From positions 124,001 to 188,000 of the forward strand of contig QZIT01000006.1 in NCBI GenBank assembly GCA_003599145.1: a stretch of 64,000 bases of DNA, given 5' to 3'. The notes beneath the pieces are model-generated. The model ran no database searches. It saw only the letters and a list, made by a program, of their open reading frames with translations, and was not told the origin of the DNA. The position numbers and the translations under genes were made by a program. Below are positions 1 through 8,810 of the stretch, piece after piece. Each line of letters opens with the position of its first letter. Position 1 is the first letter of the stretch. Source of the stretch: Candidatus Woesearchaeota archaeon (lineage in GTDB: Archaea; Nanobdellota; Nanobdellia; Woesearchaeales; UBA9642).

Positions 1-2622
1 TTGTAATTCGGCTTTACTTCTACATCAGTTTCCATATGCTTCATCGTTATGGTCTTAGTATTCACCTGATTCATAATAAGAGGTTTTAATGCGGAAACTG
101 CAGCAGTAACTTCTTCACTTTTCGTATCAATAGTAACTTCCTCTACAGGCCAACGTACGCCTAATTGATTTTTCTCTCTTAAAAATAAAATATTGCTGAT
201 AATATCTTGTGCAGTGAGCATTTGTTTTTCCAACGCTGCATCAATAAAAGCATCATCTGATTCTGGCCAGCTGCATAAGTGTACAGATTCTTCGTGCAAG
301 GCAAACGCTCTTTTCATATTCTGATAAATTTGTTCTGTAATAAATGGCGTTATAGGTGCCATGAGCTTGAGCAATGCTAACAGGGAGGTAAACGTGGTAT
401 GCAAAACCGTTTGCTTTTCCTTTTCTGTTCCATAGGCTGCTTTTTCTCTTATCAGTTGAATATAGGTTCTGCTCAGTTCCATGTAGAACTGTTCAATAAG
501 CAGAGGAATTTCATTGAGTGCATACGCTTCAAATTTCTCACTTGCTAGTTTTATCGTGCTGTGCAATCGTGAAAGGATGTATTTTTCCTCAACATCAAGA
601 TGCACTTTTTTTATCAACACAGGATTCATGCCTACTGACTTTGCGAGCTCAATGACAAAATTCTGCAGGTTCCATAAGATCAGCAGATTTTTATGCTTTA
701 ATTGCACATCTTCAGGATTGTAGTTTAAATCAAAGCCAGGGCTTGCTGCTCCTATAGTATAATATCGCAAGGTATCTGCCCCGTATTTATCTATGACTTC
801 ATAGGGTGAAATGTAATTTCCAAGTGATTTGCTCATTTTTCTTCCTTGACTATCTTGAATAAAGCCGTGCATGTACACTGCTTTAAAGCTTGGCTTGCTG
901 AACGCAAGCATGCTGTTGACCAGTAAAAAGTTAAACCATCCTCTTATCTGGTCTTTTCCTTCAAGAATGAAATCGGCAGGGAATAATTTTTGAAAGAGCT
1001 CTTTTTTCTGAGGATAATCTAAACAGGTCCAGGAGGTTGTTCCTGCATCTATCCAGACATCTAAAATATCAGGAACTCTTTTTTTGATTCCTCCGCAATG
1101 GCAGGGAATAGTTAATGCATCAATCCAAGGCTTATGTAAATTTTCAGGAGCGCTTCCTGTTTTTTCTTTCAGCTCTTTCAATGAGCCAATAACCGTTATG
1201 TCTTTGCAGCTGTTGCATTTCCATACAGGCACAGGTGTTCCCCAATAGCGCTGTCGTGTTATGCAGTTATCTTTTAAATTTCTCAGCCAGGATTCAAATG
1301 CGTTGAATGCGGTATGGGGAATCCATGTAATATTCCTGTTTTGTTTTATGAGCGCATCTTTCAAATCTTCTGTCTTGAAAAACCATTGGTCTGTTGTTCT
1401 GAAGACGACAGGATTTTTGCATCTCCAGCAGTGGGCGTATTCATGTTCAATTTCCGTCACGGCAAGTAATGCGCCTGTTTTTTTCAGTTCAGCAATAAAT
1501 TTATGGTCGTCTTTTTTCGCAGTCCAGCCTTTGAATTTGCCCATTGATGTATCAAACGCGCCGTATTCATCTAAGGTGTTGTATGCAGGAAGCTCTTCTC
1601 TTCTGCCTATTTCAAAATCTTCTGGGCCGCATCCTGGAGCGCAATGAACTAAGCCGGAGCCTGCGGTCGTATCTACATATTCCTCGCTTAAGACAACCGT
1701 GTGCACTCGAGGGTTGATTTTTTCAATCTCCTTATAATAGGCAATTTCCTGATAGAGCGGATGAAGATATTTCATTCCCTTTAATGCAGAGCCTTTGAAT
1801 TCGTCTTCAATTTCAAACTGCTTTCCCATCACTCCCTGAACAAAAGGGCCTGCCAATGCCTTTGCAAGAATCCAATATTCATTGTCTACTTTGACCTTTA
1901 CATATTCTATTTCTGGATTTACCATCACTAATAAATTAAAGGGTATGGTCCAGGGAGTTGTTGTCCAGATGACAAGGTAGGTGTGGTCATTTTTGGAATT
2001 TGCATCTGAAAGCTGGAACTTCAAGAAAATAGAATTATCCTTTACGTTTATATATTCCAATTCATGCTTTGCCAATGCCGTTGCGCAGGAAGCGCACCAG
2101 TGCATGCTTTTTTTCCCCTCATATAATCTGTCCTGTTCAAATACTCTTTTTACCAGCCACCATTCTGCCTCGATAAATGAAGGGTGAATGGACATGTAGG
2201 GATTGTCAAAATCCATCCATACTCCTAATCTTTTAAAATCAGCAATCATCTGCTGCATATTGGCAATGCAAAACTGTTCGCATGCGTGCTGGAACTTTTC
2301 AATGCCGTATTTTTCTATGTCTTCTTTTCGTTCAAGCTTGAGGTGTTTTGCAACGGCGTTTTCTGTTGGCAAGCCGTGCATATCAAATCCTGCTCTATCC
2401 CAGACATCAGTGCCCTTCATTCTCTTGTATCGCATCAGGCTGTCCCGTAACGCTTTCCCCCATGCAGTTCCTAAATGCACCTTGCCGCTGGTGTAAGGAG
2501 GGCCGTCTAAATAATAGAATGCTTTTTTCCCTTTGTTCTGCTCTTTGGCTTTTTCATAGATTTCCTTGTCTTTCCAAAATTCCAAGAGCGATTCTTCTAT
2601 TTCCTTAAAGCTGTACTTCATG
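1..2622 (-). CDS. ileS: Isoleucyl-tRNA synthetase (C-terminus beyond the window)
   Basis: Charges tRNA-Ile in the cytoplasm. About 874 residues are visible, from the ATG at 2620-2622. The class I signature PPYTSGKVHLG lies near residue 40, followed by DMHGLPTENAV, the archaeal/eukaryal IleRS form rather than the bacterial one. The editing-domain threonine-rich stretch WTTTPWTIPFN and KMSKSLGNYISP are present, then the anticodon-binding helices. The family is usually about 1,040-1,060 residues, so roughly the last 170 are missing at the window edge. The gene diverges from the one at 2729. Forward-strand ORFs inside it are shadows. Confidence 0.95.
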
Positions 2623-2728
2623 ATATGGAGTATTTAATGGCTTTTTATATAGGTTTCTATTTTTTCTCGATATTCTTCAGCAGTATTTAAACAAAACCTT
2701 TTTATAGTAGTCTTTGCCTAATAGTTTT

Positions 2729-3190
2729 ATGAAAAAAATTTCCAGGGATACGCCGCTAAGCGAGCTGACGCTCAGGAAATATGAAAAGCCTGAAAATCTG
2801 AAAGACAGGGAATTGGTGAGAAAATTATGCTTGTCACTAGGATTGCTGCAGCCTGGAGATTCTCGAGATGTTATTGTTGATGTTTTTCATGTACTGTTGA
2901 AAAGCAAGAAATCCCTAACAAGCACTGAAGTTGAAAAGCTGGTTATTCAAAACAGAAAAAAAGCAAAGCAGCAACTGCTGGGTATAGCGCCCTCTAACAT
3001 TAGACGGCAAATCTTACGGCTGAGAGATTTGTTTTTAGTTGAGAAGCTCAAAAATAGCTATAGGATAAGGGAGCAGGCAAAACTCGCTGATTTGTTTAAC
3101 GATAACCTGGAAAAGTACTATCTCAACGCCATTCTTCTCAGAGTCAGGGAATACTTGAAAGAGTCTGACAGAAGGTTTGCAAAACAATAA
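2729..3190 (+). CDS. Hypothetical protein, possibly winged-helix
   Basis: A 153-residue soluble, basic, helix-rich protein that I do not recognise. The middle part (about residues 50-110) has the rhythm of a DNA-binding domain: a helix, STEVEKLV, a basic linker, then a helix with NIRRQILRLRDL and a short beta-like YRI wing. The ATG at 2729 is preferred over an in-frame TTG at 2714 because a TATA-like element (tttttatag, about 2699-2707) sits about 26 nt upstream, the usual leaderless spacing in this window. A role in transcription is only a guess. Confidence 0.6.
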   Translation: MKKISRDTPLSELTLRKYEKPENLKDRELVRKLCLSLGLLQPGDSRDVIVDVFHVLLKSKKSLTSTEVEKLVIQNRKKAKQQLLGIAPSNIRRQILRLRDLFLVEKLKNSYRIREQAKLADLFNDNLEKYYLNAILLRVREYLKESDRRFAKQ

Positions 3191-3221
3191 CTATATAAAT
3201 TGTTTCCTGCTCAATAGATAT

Positions 3222-3668
3222 ATGAAAAGAGGTAAGGCGCAGGTTTCTTTGGAGTATTTAATTTTGCTTTCTGTTGCTCTTGCATTGATTATTGCTGCGA
3301 TGACTGTTTTTTTTGTCTACAGCAAAAATTCTACTTCTTCAGTAACAAAATCGCGCATTGCGGAAATTGGAAACGAGGTTGTTTACAACGCAGAGTCTCT
3401 GTACGGCATCGGAGATGGTTCCAGAGTAATTCTGGAAACGAATTTCCCTGAGGAAATTCAGGAGGTCTACGTTCTTGATGGTGTTGAACTGGTGATGGTG
3501 ATCAGGACGCCGCAGGGCATCAGCGAATCATTGTTCTTTTCCAAGGTGCAGCTTAATGGAACTTCTGCACGCCCTGCAGGAGGGCAATACATAGGAGCCA
3601 TCAGCCCTGGAAAAAATTTCATAAGAATAGAATCAAAAGGTGATTATATATTGCTCAACGCAAGCTAG
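3222..3668 (+). CDS. Class III signal peptide (pilin-like) protein
   Basis: A 148-residue secreted protein. The N-terminus has a basic patch (KRGKA), then QVSLEYL followed by about 20 hydrophobic residues. This is the archaeal class III signal peptide, cut before Q by an EppA/FlaK-type prepilin peptidase, leaving the hydrophobic helix for pilus assembly (family knowledge). The remainder is beta-rich with no cysteines. The ATG at 3222 follows a TATA element (ctatataaat, 3191-3200) by about 25 nt. Its last codons overlap the next pilin-like gene, so the two look translationally coupled and probably act together at the surface. Confidence 0.8.
   Translation: MKRGKAQVSLEYLILLSVALALIIAAMTVFFVYSKNSTSSVTKSRIAEIGNEVVYNAESLYGIGDGSRVILETNFPEEIQEVYVLDGVELVMVIRTPQGISESLFFSKVQLNGTSARPAGGQYIGAISPGKNFIRIESKGDYILLNAS
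3638..3644 (+). promoter_or_regulatory. Shine-Dalgarno site that decides the ATT start
   Basis: AGGTGAT lies inside the end of the first pilin-like gene, 5 nt before ATT 3650. It matches the anti-SD of archaeal 16S rRNA and supports initiation there rather than at ATG 3692. Confidence 0.55.
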
Positions 3669-4165
3669 GCCAAACAACAACAGAGTTTGTTATGCTGGCA
3701 TCGTTTATGCTTCTGACTTTTGTAGTTTTCTTTATTCTCGTGCAGCATCGCATGGGTGCCATACAGGAATCAAAAGACCAAGAAGTATTGAATCAAATAA
3801 CCTCTGTGCTGAAAAAACAAATCGCCATTGCAGAGTCTGCCTCTGATGGATTCTCCCATGTGTTTACGCTTCCGCATACGGTCAACGGCGAGGACTATGC
3901 AGTTCTCTTTATGCCCAATGAAGTAACGTTCTTTTATGACGGCAAAGAAAAGCCTGTTTTTTTGGTTTCCAATGTAACCAATTATTCTTTAGGCAAAGGA
4001 GAGAATAGGATTTCAAAATTTGCTGGAGTTATAACCTTGGTGAACAGCACCGGTGTTTGTGGAAACAGCGTGATAGAAAAGCCAAACTTTCATTACCAGT
4101 TTGAAGAGTGCGAACAGGACAGTGATTGTGTTTCTAATGTTTGCGTAAGTTGTTCCTGCGTGTAA
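3650..4165 (+). CDS. Second class III signal peptide protein with apparent ATT start
   Basis: The first ATG in this frame (3692) falls inside the hydrophobic segment. Reading upstream in frame gives RKLGQTTTEFV immediately before the hydrophobic run, a good class III signal (Q-T-T-T-E-F). The frame is closed by TGA at 3641, and the only plausible initiator between is ATT at 3650. It lies 5 nt after AGGTGAT (3638-3644), a strong Shine-Dalgarno site. That gives 171 residues overlapping the end of the previous gene. The C-terminus is cysteine-rich (about six Cys). A sequencing error or a further-downstream start are the alternatives. Confidence 0.65.
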   Translation: MAQRKLGQTTTEFVMLASFMLLTFVVFFILVQHRMGAIQESKDQEVLNQITSVLKKQIAIAESASDGFSHVFTLPHTVNGEDYAVLFMPNEVTFFYDGKEKPVFLVSNVTNYSLGKGENRISKFAGVITLVNSTGVCGNSVIEKPNFHYQFEECEQDSDCVSNVCVSCSCV

Positions 4166-4216
4166 CTGCCTTTTTAATTCCAAAAGTTTATATATAACCT
4201 TTGAACTGTTTTTGCT

Positions 4217-4849
4217 ATGATTAAAAAATTCACGCGTTTTTTTCAAAACTTTTTCACGCGTTTTTTTCAAAAACGCAAAGATTTGAAATTAGGGCTCTAT
4301 GGGCCTCCCAATGGCGGCAAAACAACGCTTGCAAATAGAATCTGCACTGATTGGCTGGGGCAGGAAATGGGCGCCGTGAGCAATATCGCCCATGAAACAC
4401 GAGAAGTGCAGGTGAAAGAGCACGTTGAAATACAGTCAAAGGGAAAAACACTCAAATTCAATTTAGTGGACACTCCCGGCATTGCAACAAAAATAGATTA
4501 TGAAGATTTTATGAAATCAGGCATGCAGGAAGACGAGGCTAAGGAAAGGGCGAAAGAGGCAACGCGGGGCGTTGTTGATTCCATCAAATGGCTTGACGAC
4601 ATGGACAGTGTCATTATTGTTCTTGATGCAACCAAGGATCCGTATACGCAGGTGAATATCACCATTATTGGAAATCTGGAAGCAAGAAAAATTCCTGTGC
4701 TGATTGTTGCAAATAAAATCGACTTGAAAAAATCAGATATGAAAAGACTAGAAGCAGCATTTCCACAATATAAGGTCCTTGGCATAAGCGCAAAATTTGG
4801 AAAAAACATGGACGATTTTTATGAAGAGCTGTTCAAATTGGTGAAGTAA
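4217..4849 (+). CDS. Era-like small GTPase (ArvA/OapA-like)
   Basis: A 210-residue GTPase. G1 is GPPNGGKT (29-36), G3 is DTPG (about 85-88), G4 is NKID (about 166) and G5 is SAK (about 191). It is followed directly by a DUF2073 gene and a Zn-ribbon gene, the three-gene neighbourhood that I recall as ArvA-ArvB-ArvC (OapABC), where the GTPase promotes extracellular vesicle formation in haloarchaea. Function here is inferred from family and context. The N-terminus contains FTRFFQ twice, from a tandem DNA duplication, giving a basic aromatic segment that could touch membrane. A TATA element at about 4189-4198 suits a leaderless ATG at 4217. Confidence 0.85.
   Translation: MIKKFTRFFQNFFTRFFQKRKDLKLGLYGPPNGGKTTLANRICTDWLGQEMGAVSNIAHETREVQVKEHVEIQSKGKTLKFNLVDTPGIATKIDYEDFMKSGMQEDEAKERAKEATRGVVDSIKWLDDMDSVIIVLDATKDPYTQVNITIIGNLEARKIPVLIVANKIDLKKSDMKRLEAAFPQYKVLGISAKFGKNMDDFYEELFKLVK
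4228..4272 (+). repeat. Tandem duplication in the GTPase N-terminus
   Basis: Two near-identical copies of ttcacgcgtttttttcaaaa sit head to tail in frame, separated by a few bases, and encode the repeated FTRFFQ segment of the GTPase. Confidence 0.8.
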
Positions 4850-5242
4850 ATGCTGACGATACAGTTCATCCCCTATCAGGAACTTGCAACGCTTGATTCT
4901 GCAAAGAAAATTGCAAAACTCCTCAAAATAGTGAAGGAACAGAAAATTGTGATGTTGGAAGGAAAGCTGAAAAGCAGCGAGGAAGCCGAGTTGATAAAAA
5001 AAACAATGGAAGAGATTGATCATAAATTCATGGGCATTGAAATCAGCTCCATTGCAGCAACAGAGCAAAAAGCGTTTAAGGAAAAAATTCGTTCAATGTT
5101 GACGACGTTACTCCTTGGAAACCGCCAGGGATTTACTATTATAGGCCCTGCAAATCTCGTTAAAGAGATAAAAAGAGACCCTGATAAAATCCACCTGTTC
5201 ATTCACGATGAAAAAAGCAAGAAGGGAATAAAAAAATTATAA
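4850..5242 (+). CDS. DUF2073 protein (ArvB/OapB-like)
   Basis: A 130-residue alpha/beta protein beginning immediately after the GTPase stop, so almost certainly co-translated with it. The order GTPase, this protein, then a Zn-ribbon protein is the conserved archaeal arrangement of the DUF2073 family, and the sequence (LEGKLKSSEEAELIKKTM, FTIIGPANLVKEI) fits my memory of it. No catalytic motif is visible. It probably works as a partner or regulator of the GTPase, perhaps in vesicle formation (inference). Confidence 0.75.
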   Translation: MLTIQFIPYQELATLDSAKKIAKLLKIVKEQKIVMLEGKLKSSEEAELIKKTMEEIDHKFMGIEISSIAATEQKAFKEKIRSMLTTLLLGNRQGFTIIGPANLVKEIKRDPDKIHLFIHDEKSKKGIKKL

Positions 5243-5255
5243 ATGTGAGAGCACC

Positions 5256-5630
5256 ATGCCCCATCAATGCGTTCGCTGCGGAAAAGTGTATATCGACGGT
5301 TCATCTGAGATTATAGCAGGCTGTACGTGTGGTGCAAAATTATTTTTCTTTATCAAAAAAGAACACCTGCATAAGTTGCAGCAGTTAAAAAAACTTTCTG
5401 AAGAGCAGAAACATATGGTGATGCACGATGTATATGATCTTATAGGTGATGAGATTGACAGGGATGTTCCTGTTGTTCTGGACTTGGAATCCATCAATAT
5501 TCCAGAGCCTGGAAAATATGAGCTTGATTTAGTCCAGCTGTTTAAAAAAAATCCCTTGATTTATAAAGTTGGAGAGGGTAAATATGTTATTGATTTAGCG
5601 GAGACGTTTAAAACACGGAAGCAATTATAA
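5256..5630 (+). CDS. Zinc-ribbon protein (ArvC/OapC-like)
   Basis: A 124-residue protein with an N-terminal zinc ribbon (CVRC at 5-8 and CTCG near 28), a lysine-rich middle and an acidic C-terminal half ending in a helix-friendly tail. It is the third member of the GTPase/DUF2073/Zn-ribbon operon, 13 nt after the second gene, with a GTGAG ribosome site before ATG 5256. Its exact role is unknown; by context it serves the GTPase. Confidence 0.75.
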   Translation: MPHQCVRCGKVYIDGSSEIIAGCTCGAKLFFFIKKEHLHKLQQLKKLSEEQKHMVMHDVYDLIGDEIDRDVPVVLDLESINIPEPGKYELDLVQLFKKNPLIYKVGEGKYVIDLAETFKTRKQL

Positions 5631-5665
5631 AAACACTTATAAATAAAATCCATTTTTCTTTTGCT

Positions 5666-6427
5666 ATGCACATCGTGGATGTTCATTGTCATATTGATTT
5701 GTACGAATCTTTTGCAGAAGAGCCTTTCAATCTAGATGCATTTATCGATGAAAATAAAAAAGCAGGAGTAAAGGCAATCATCAGCAACGGCACTGCTCCA
5801 GAAAGCAACCGCAAAGTTCTGGAATTGGCAAAAAAGCATGATGTCATTAAACCAGCATTGGGATTTTATCCGACGCACGTTCTTGAATATTCAGAAGAAC
5901 AGTTCGATGAAGAGCTTAAGTTTATTGCAAAGCAGGATATCATTGCCATTGGAGAAATCGGACTGGATAAGTATCATATCAAGGATAAACTGCCCGAGAT
6001 GAGCATTGCTCTTGAAAAATTAATCCATCTTGCAAAAAAAATGAACAAGCCTTGCTTAATCCACAGCAGGAATGCAGAGATGGAAACTATTGATTTATTA
6101 GAAAATTTTGGCTATAAAAAAATAGTTATGCACTGCTTTTCAGGACGAAAAAATTTAATCAAAAGAATTATTGACAACGGATGGCATTTCAGCATTCCTT
6201 GCACTATTGTAAAATTAGAGCATTTTCAAAACATTGTCAAAACAGCACCTTTTGAAACCATTCTTACCGAAACAGACGGCCCTTTTTTAAGCCCATTTAA
6301 AGATTCAGTAAGAAACGAGCCGCGCTTTATTGCGGAATCCATACAGAAAATTGCAGAAATTAAACAGTTTGATCCAGAGGAAACAGCAAACATGCTTTTT
6401 ATGAATTACCAGAGGCTTTTTTTATAA
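5666..6427 (+). CDS. TatD family metal-dependent hydrolase
   Basis: A 253-residue TIM-barrel amidohydrolase with all TatD metal ligands visible: HCH at 7-9, GEIGLD near 95, CLIHSR, MHCFSG and TETDGP. The length is typical of TatD. Family members are 3'-5' exonucleases or endonucleases acting on DNA or RNA; the physiological substrate here is unknown. It has its own TATA box (ttataaat, about 5638-5646) and follows the ArvABC-like operon by 35 nt. Confidence 0.9.
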   Translation: MHIVDVHCHIDLYESFAEEPFNLDAFIDENKKAGVKAIISNGTAPESNRKVLELAKKHDVIKPALGFYPTHVLEYSEEQFDEELKFIAKQDIIAIGEIGLDKYHIKDKLPEMSIALEKLIHLAKKMNKPCLIHSRNAEMETIDLLENFGYKKIVMHCFSGRKNLIKRIIDNGWHFSIPCTIVKLEHFQNIVKTAPFETILTETDGPFLSPFKDSVRNEPRFIAESIQKIAEIKQFDPEETANMLFMNYQRLFL

Positions 6428-6462
6428 ATATTTATAAACACTCTCCAATTTTCCTATGCCAT

Positions 6463-6549
6463 GGGCCTGTGGTCTAGTGGCTATGACGTAACCTTCACAC
6501 GGTTAAGGTCCCCAGTTCGAATAGTCTCTTGAAAATCTGGGCAGGCCCA
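6463..6549 (+). tRNA. tRNA-Val(CAC) with a 14-nt T-loop intron
   Basis: Acceptor GGGCCTG pairs with CAGGCCC (6542-6548), discriminator A6549. Anticodon stem TAACC/GGTTA encloses TTCACAC, anticodon CAC at 6496-6498. The T-stem CCCAG/CTGGG is perfect but encloses 21 nt instead of 7. Removing 6522-6535 restores TTCGAAT. A 4-bp helix between TTCG (54-57) and TGAA in the insert, with 3-nt bulges AA|T and AA|T, is a relaxed bulge-helix-bulge at position 59/60. CCA is not encoded. Tandem TATA elements lie at about 6421-6438. Confidence 0.9.
6522..6535 (+). other. Predicted tRNA intron, T-loop position 59/60 (14 nt)
   Basis: This stretch interrupts the T-loop of tRNA-Val. Its TGAA (6530-6533) can pair with T54-T55-C56-G57, the last pair being G-U. 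The seven nucleotides between would form a plain loop, so this is a bulge-helix-loop form. The insert ends TTGAAAA, resembling the intron end in tRNA-Ala(GGC). Confidence 0.75.
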
Positions 6550-6583
6550 TAAAGCTTATAAATAACAAATCACTTCTGCAACC

Positions 6584-7642
6584 ATGACCTTAGAAAGCAT
6601 TGTTTCAATTACAGAGCAGAGATTAAGAACTAGACTTAAAGAGATGGCGCATCTTGCAGGAGATGAATATTTAGAAAGAGTTTCAGAAACAGGAGATGCT
6701 GAAAGCGTTATAAGACATCTTGCAGAAAGCGATAAGGCAGAGTTCATCATTACAAACTTTTTTCTTCAGCTTCCCTATGGCCCTCAAATAACAGAAACGC
6801 TTTTGAAATTCAAAGAGCATGGTGATTTGTTTTATGCAGCTTTAGATGTGGTTGCTGCACAGCTTGTTCATAATCCAGATATCCCTGCGTCGGCAAATCT
6901 TTTGGCTGCGCATAAGATAGTAACGCTTTTGGATCAGGATGCAGTTTATAAAATGATAGAGGAGTTTGATCCAACGTATCATGAAGAGGTGTATGTCGGT
7001 TTAAGCGATGTTGCTTATTATACTGAAGACGCTGGTGCTGTTGCAGCAGTTGCACAGTTCTTAGCTGAAACAAACGCTGATCCTGAAAGTGGATTTTATG
7101 GAGAAGACATCATGGAAGTCATTGCAGACAGGGCAGAAAAAACAGAAGATGCAGAAATGATTAAACAAACCGTTGAACTTGCAAAACTGTACAAAGGAGC
7201 ATCCTATTTCTTTACTACATTGATGGAGCACTACACTCCAAAAGAAAAAGATGGCTCCTATAGCTATCCTGCTGTTTTTTCAAGCGATGAGTTTATAAAT
7301 GCTGCAAATGCGTTTGATAATTGCTCTACAGGCCTTGTTGCAAGGGCGTTAGTGAAAATGGCAGTAGTGGATGAAGATCTTGCGAAACAAACTGCGCAGG
7401 TAGCCTTGACGTATCTTGATAAACAGGAAAGAACACTTGAAGAGGCACTTAGCATGCTGACAAAAACCAAAGATAAATTTCACGATTCGTACTTAACATC
7501 TCGCCTTGCCATTGCCCTGCAGAACGTGCATGGCCGAAATGCTGCGAGAAGGCTCTGGAATTTTGCAAAGCTGGAAAAAGATATTAGCGATGGAAATCCA
7601 ACAAAGCTCTTGCACCGCGTTAACAGCTATATTGAGCATTAA
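6584..7642 (+). CDS. Hypothetical helical repeat-like protein
   Basis: A 352-residue acidic, almost entirely helical soluble protein without signal peptide or membrane segments. The regular spacing of short helices with small residues suggests an alpha-solenoid, though no clear sequence repeat is visible. I do not recognise the family. A TATA box (gcttataaat, about 6554-6563) sits just after tRNA-Val. Its TAA overlaps the stop of the convergent lipoprotein gene. Confidence 0.7.
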   Translation: MTLESIVSITEQRLRTRLKEMAHLAGDEYLERVSETGDAESVIRHLAESDKAEFIITNFFLQLPYGPQITETLLKFKEHGDLFYAALDVVAAQLVHNPDIPASANLLAAHKIVTLLDQDAVYKMIEEFDPTYHEEVYVGLSDVAYYTEDAGAVAAVAQFLAETNADPESGFYGEDIMEVIADRAEKTEDAEMIKQTVELAKLYKGASYFFTTLMEHYTPKEKDGSYSYPAVFSSDEFINAANAFDNCSTGLVARALVKMAVVDEDLAKQTAQVALTYLDKQERTLEEALSMLTKTKDKFHDSYLTSRLAIALQNVHGRNAARRLWNFAKLEKDISDGNPTKLLHRVNSYIEH

Positions 7643-8013
7643 ATTTCATACTCCCTGCAATCTTCTTTGAGCGCTTCTGAATTTGTTCCGTTGTTGTTTA
7701 AAATAACATCAATATTGATTCTTTCACAGTATGTTCTGTCATTGGTTATTTTTGCAATTTTATACGCAACCATGTTTCTGCAGGTTCCCCTGCTGAAAAT
7801 TTCTGTGTTTTCTTCAGTTACTTTTTCCTCTTTGGCTATGGCGTTGCATAGGGTTGCATCTTTTGCCTTTATTGCAGCTTCTTGATAACATTGTGCAAGT
7901 TCATAGTTGCTTTTGTTCTGCTGCTTTTCCTTAAAACAGGGATCTTTGTTTTCTTCTGCTATTTGACAGGCAGTAATAAGCGTAAGCAGAATAAAAACAA
8001 TAAGTATCTTCAT
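7639..8013 (-). CDS. Small lipoprotein, cysteine-containing
   Basis: A 124-residue protein with a short hydrophobic signal ending in LITAC, a lipobox with Cys at about 16, so probably lipid-anchored on the outer face of the membrane. The mature part has about five further cysteines and many Lys/Glu/Asn. No family is recognised. The stop overlaps the stop of the upstream convergent gene within TTAA. Confidence 0.65.
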   Translation of the reverse strand: MKILIVFILLTLITACQIAEENKDPCFKEKQQNKSNYELAQCYQEAAIKAKDATLCNAIAKEEKVTEENTEIFSRGTCRNMVAYKIAKITNDRTYCERINIDVILNNNGTNSEALKEDCREYEI

Positions 8014-8086
8014 GATAGCTTTTACCTGTTCTCCTATAAATAGTTATTGCAAAACGCTTATAAACTGAAAAGAAATTCCTCTTTGC

Positions 8087-8524
8087 ATGGATTTTATTGA
8101 TGCTGTAAGAAGAGAGTATAGAAAATTTTGCTATGAACAGGGATGGACTAAAGAGATTTATGCAGGTCATTCTGCAGTATTTACCGTTACAGGCATTGTT
8201 GAAGACATTGTTGGTGTTGCTGATGAGCCTATTGAGGAGCGTATGCATGATGATGAACCAGCAAAACCAACGCTGAGGGCAATTATAAAAAGCCTCACCG
8301 AGAAAAAAAGAGTAAGGCTAGGGCTGCGCATTGATGGAAAGTATTATATTGCAAAGCCAAAACACGAACTGAAATTGAGTTCGATTCAATCAGGGGATTT
8401 CATTACTGTAGTGTATAAAGAGTATCATATAGCGTCTTATAACTATACGCCCACAAATTTTGATGAGAAAACCCTGCGCTCGAGAGTTATACGCAGGGAA
8501 GTTGACAAGCTTATGCATCTTTAA
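8087..8524 (+). CDS. Hypothetical protein
   Basis: A 145-residue soluble protein starting 25 nt or so after a TATA box (cttataaac, about 8057-8065), as usual here. The first half contains a tract of beta strands (GHSAVFTVTGIVEDIVGV); the second has LRIDGKYYIAKPKHE, which looks like a small beta domain, and ends in a basic helix. No family or catalytic motif is recognised. Confidence 0.6.
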   Translation: MDFIDAVRREYRKFCYEQGWTKEIYAGHSAVFTVTGIVEDIVGVADEPIEERMHDDEPAKPTLRAIIKSLTEKKRVRLGLRIDGKYYIAKPKHELKLSSIQSGDFITVVYKEYHIASYNYTPTNFDEKTLRSRVIRREVDKLMHL

Positions 8525-8568
8525 TAAACTTTATAAACAGACTTATGCTTAAAATAGAGAGGTGGGCA

Positions 8569-8808
8569 ATGCAGATTATTATTGATACGCAAAAGGATTC
8601 TAAAGAAGATATTGAAAAGGCTATTGCTTTTCTTAAATCCCTAACCGGTGCGCTACCTCAACCTTCCAATGAAGGATTTGTCAATATTTTTGACATGCCA
8701 AAGTCGGAATTGAAAGAACCTGAACAAAAGCAAGAGCCTGAAAAAAAGAAAAATACTGACGCTGATGAAAAACTCTTTGATGATAAGTTTGAAATCATTA
8801 CGTATTAA
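8569..8808 (+). CDS. Small acidic hypothetical protein
   Basis: A 79-residue protein. The ATG at 8569 is preferred over 8545 because GAGGTGG lies just upstream and the TATA element (about 8529-8537) would start transcription near 8555. An N-terminal beta-alpha segment (MQIIIDTQKDSKEDIEKA) is followed by a low-complexity Glu/Lys/Pro tail. It is 2 nt from the next gene, suggesting an operon with the membrane protein. Confidence 0.55.
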   Translation: MQIIIDTQKDSKEDIEKAIAFLKSLTGALPQPSNEGFVNIFDMPKSELKEPEQKQEPEKKKNTDADEKLFDDKFEIITY

Positions 8809-8810
8809 CC

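Noticed and set aside
514-2608. Several forward-strand open frames within the first 2.6 kb
   Set aside because: They are shadows of ileS on the reverse strand, which has strong family motifs across the whole stretch.
6463-6549. Idea that the T-loop inserts make the tRNAs pseudogenes
   Set aside because: Acceptor, anticodon and T-stems are perfect in all three, including G3-U70 in tRNA-Ala, and the inserts follow one splicing pattern.
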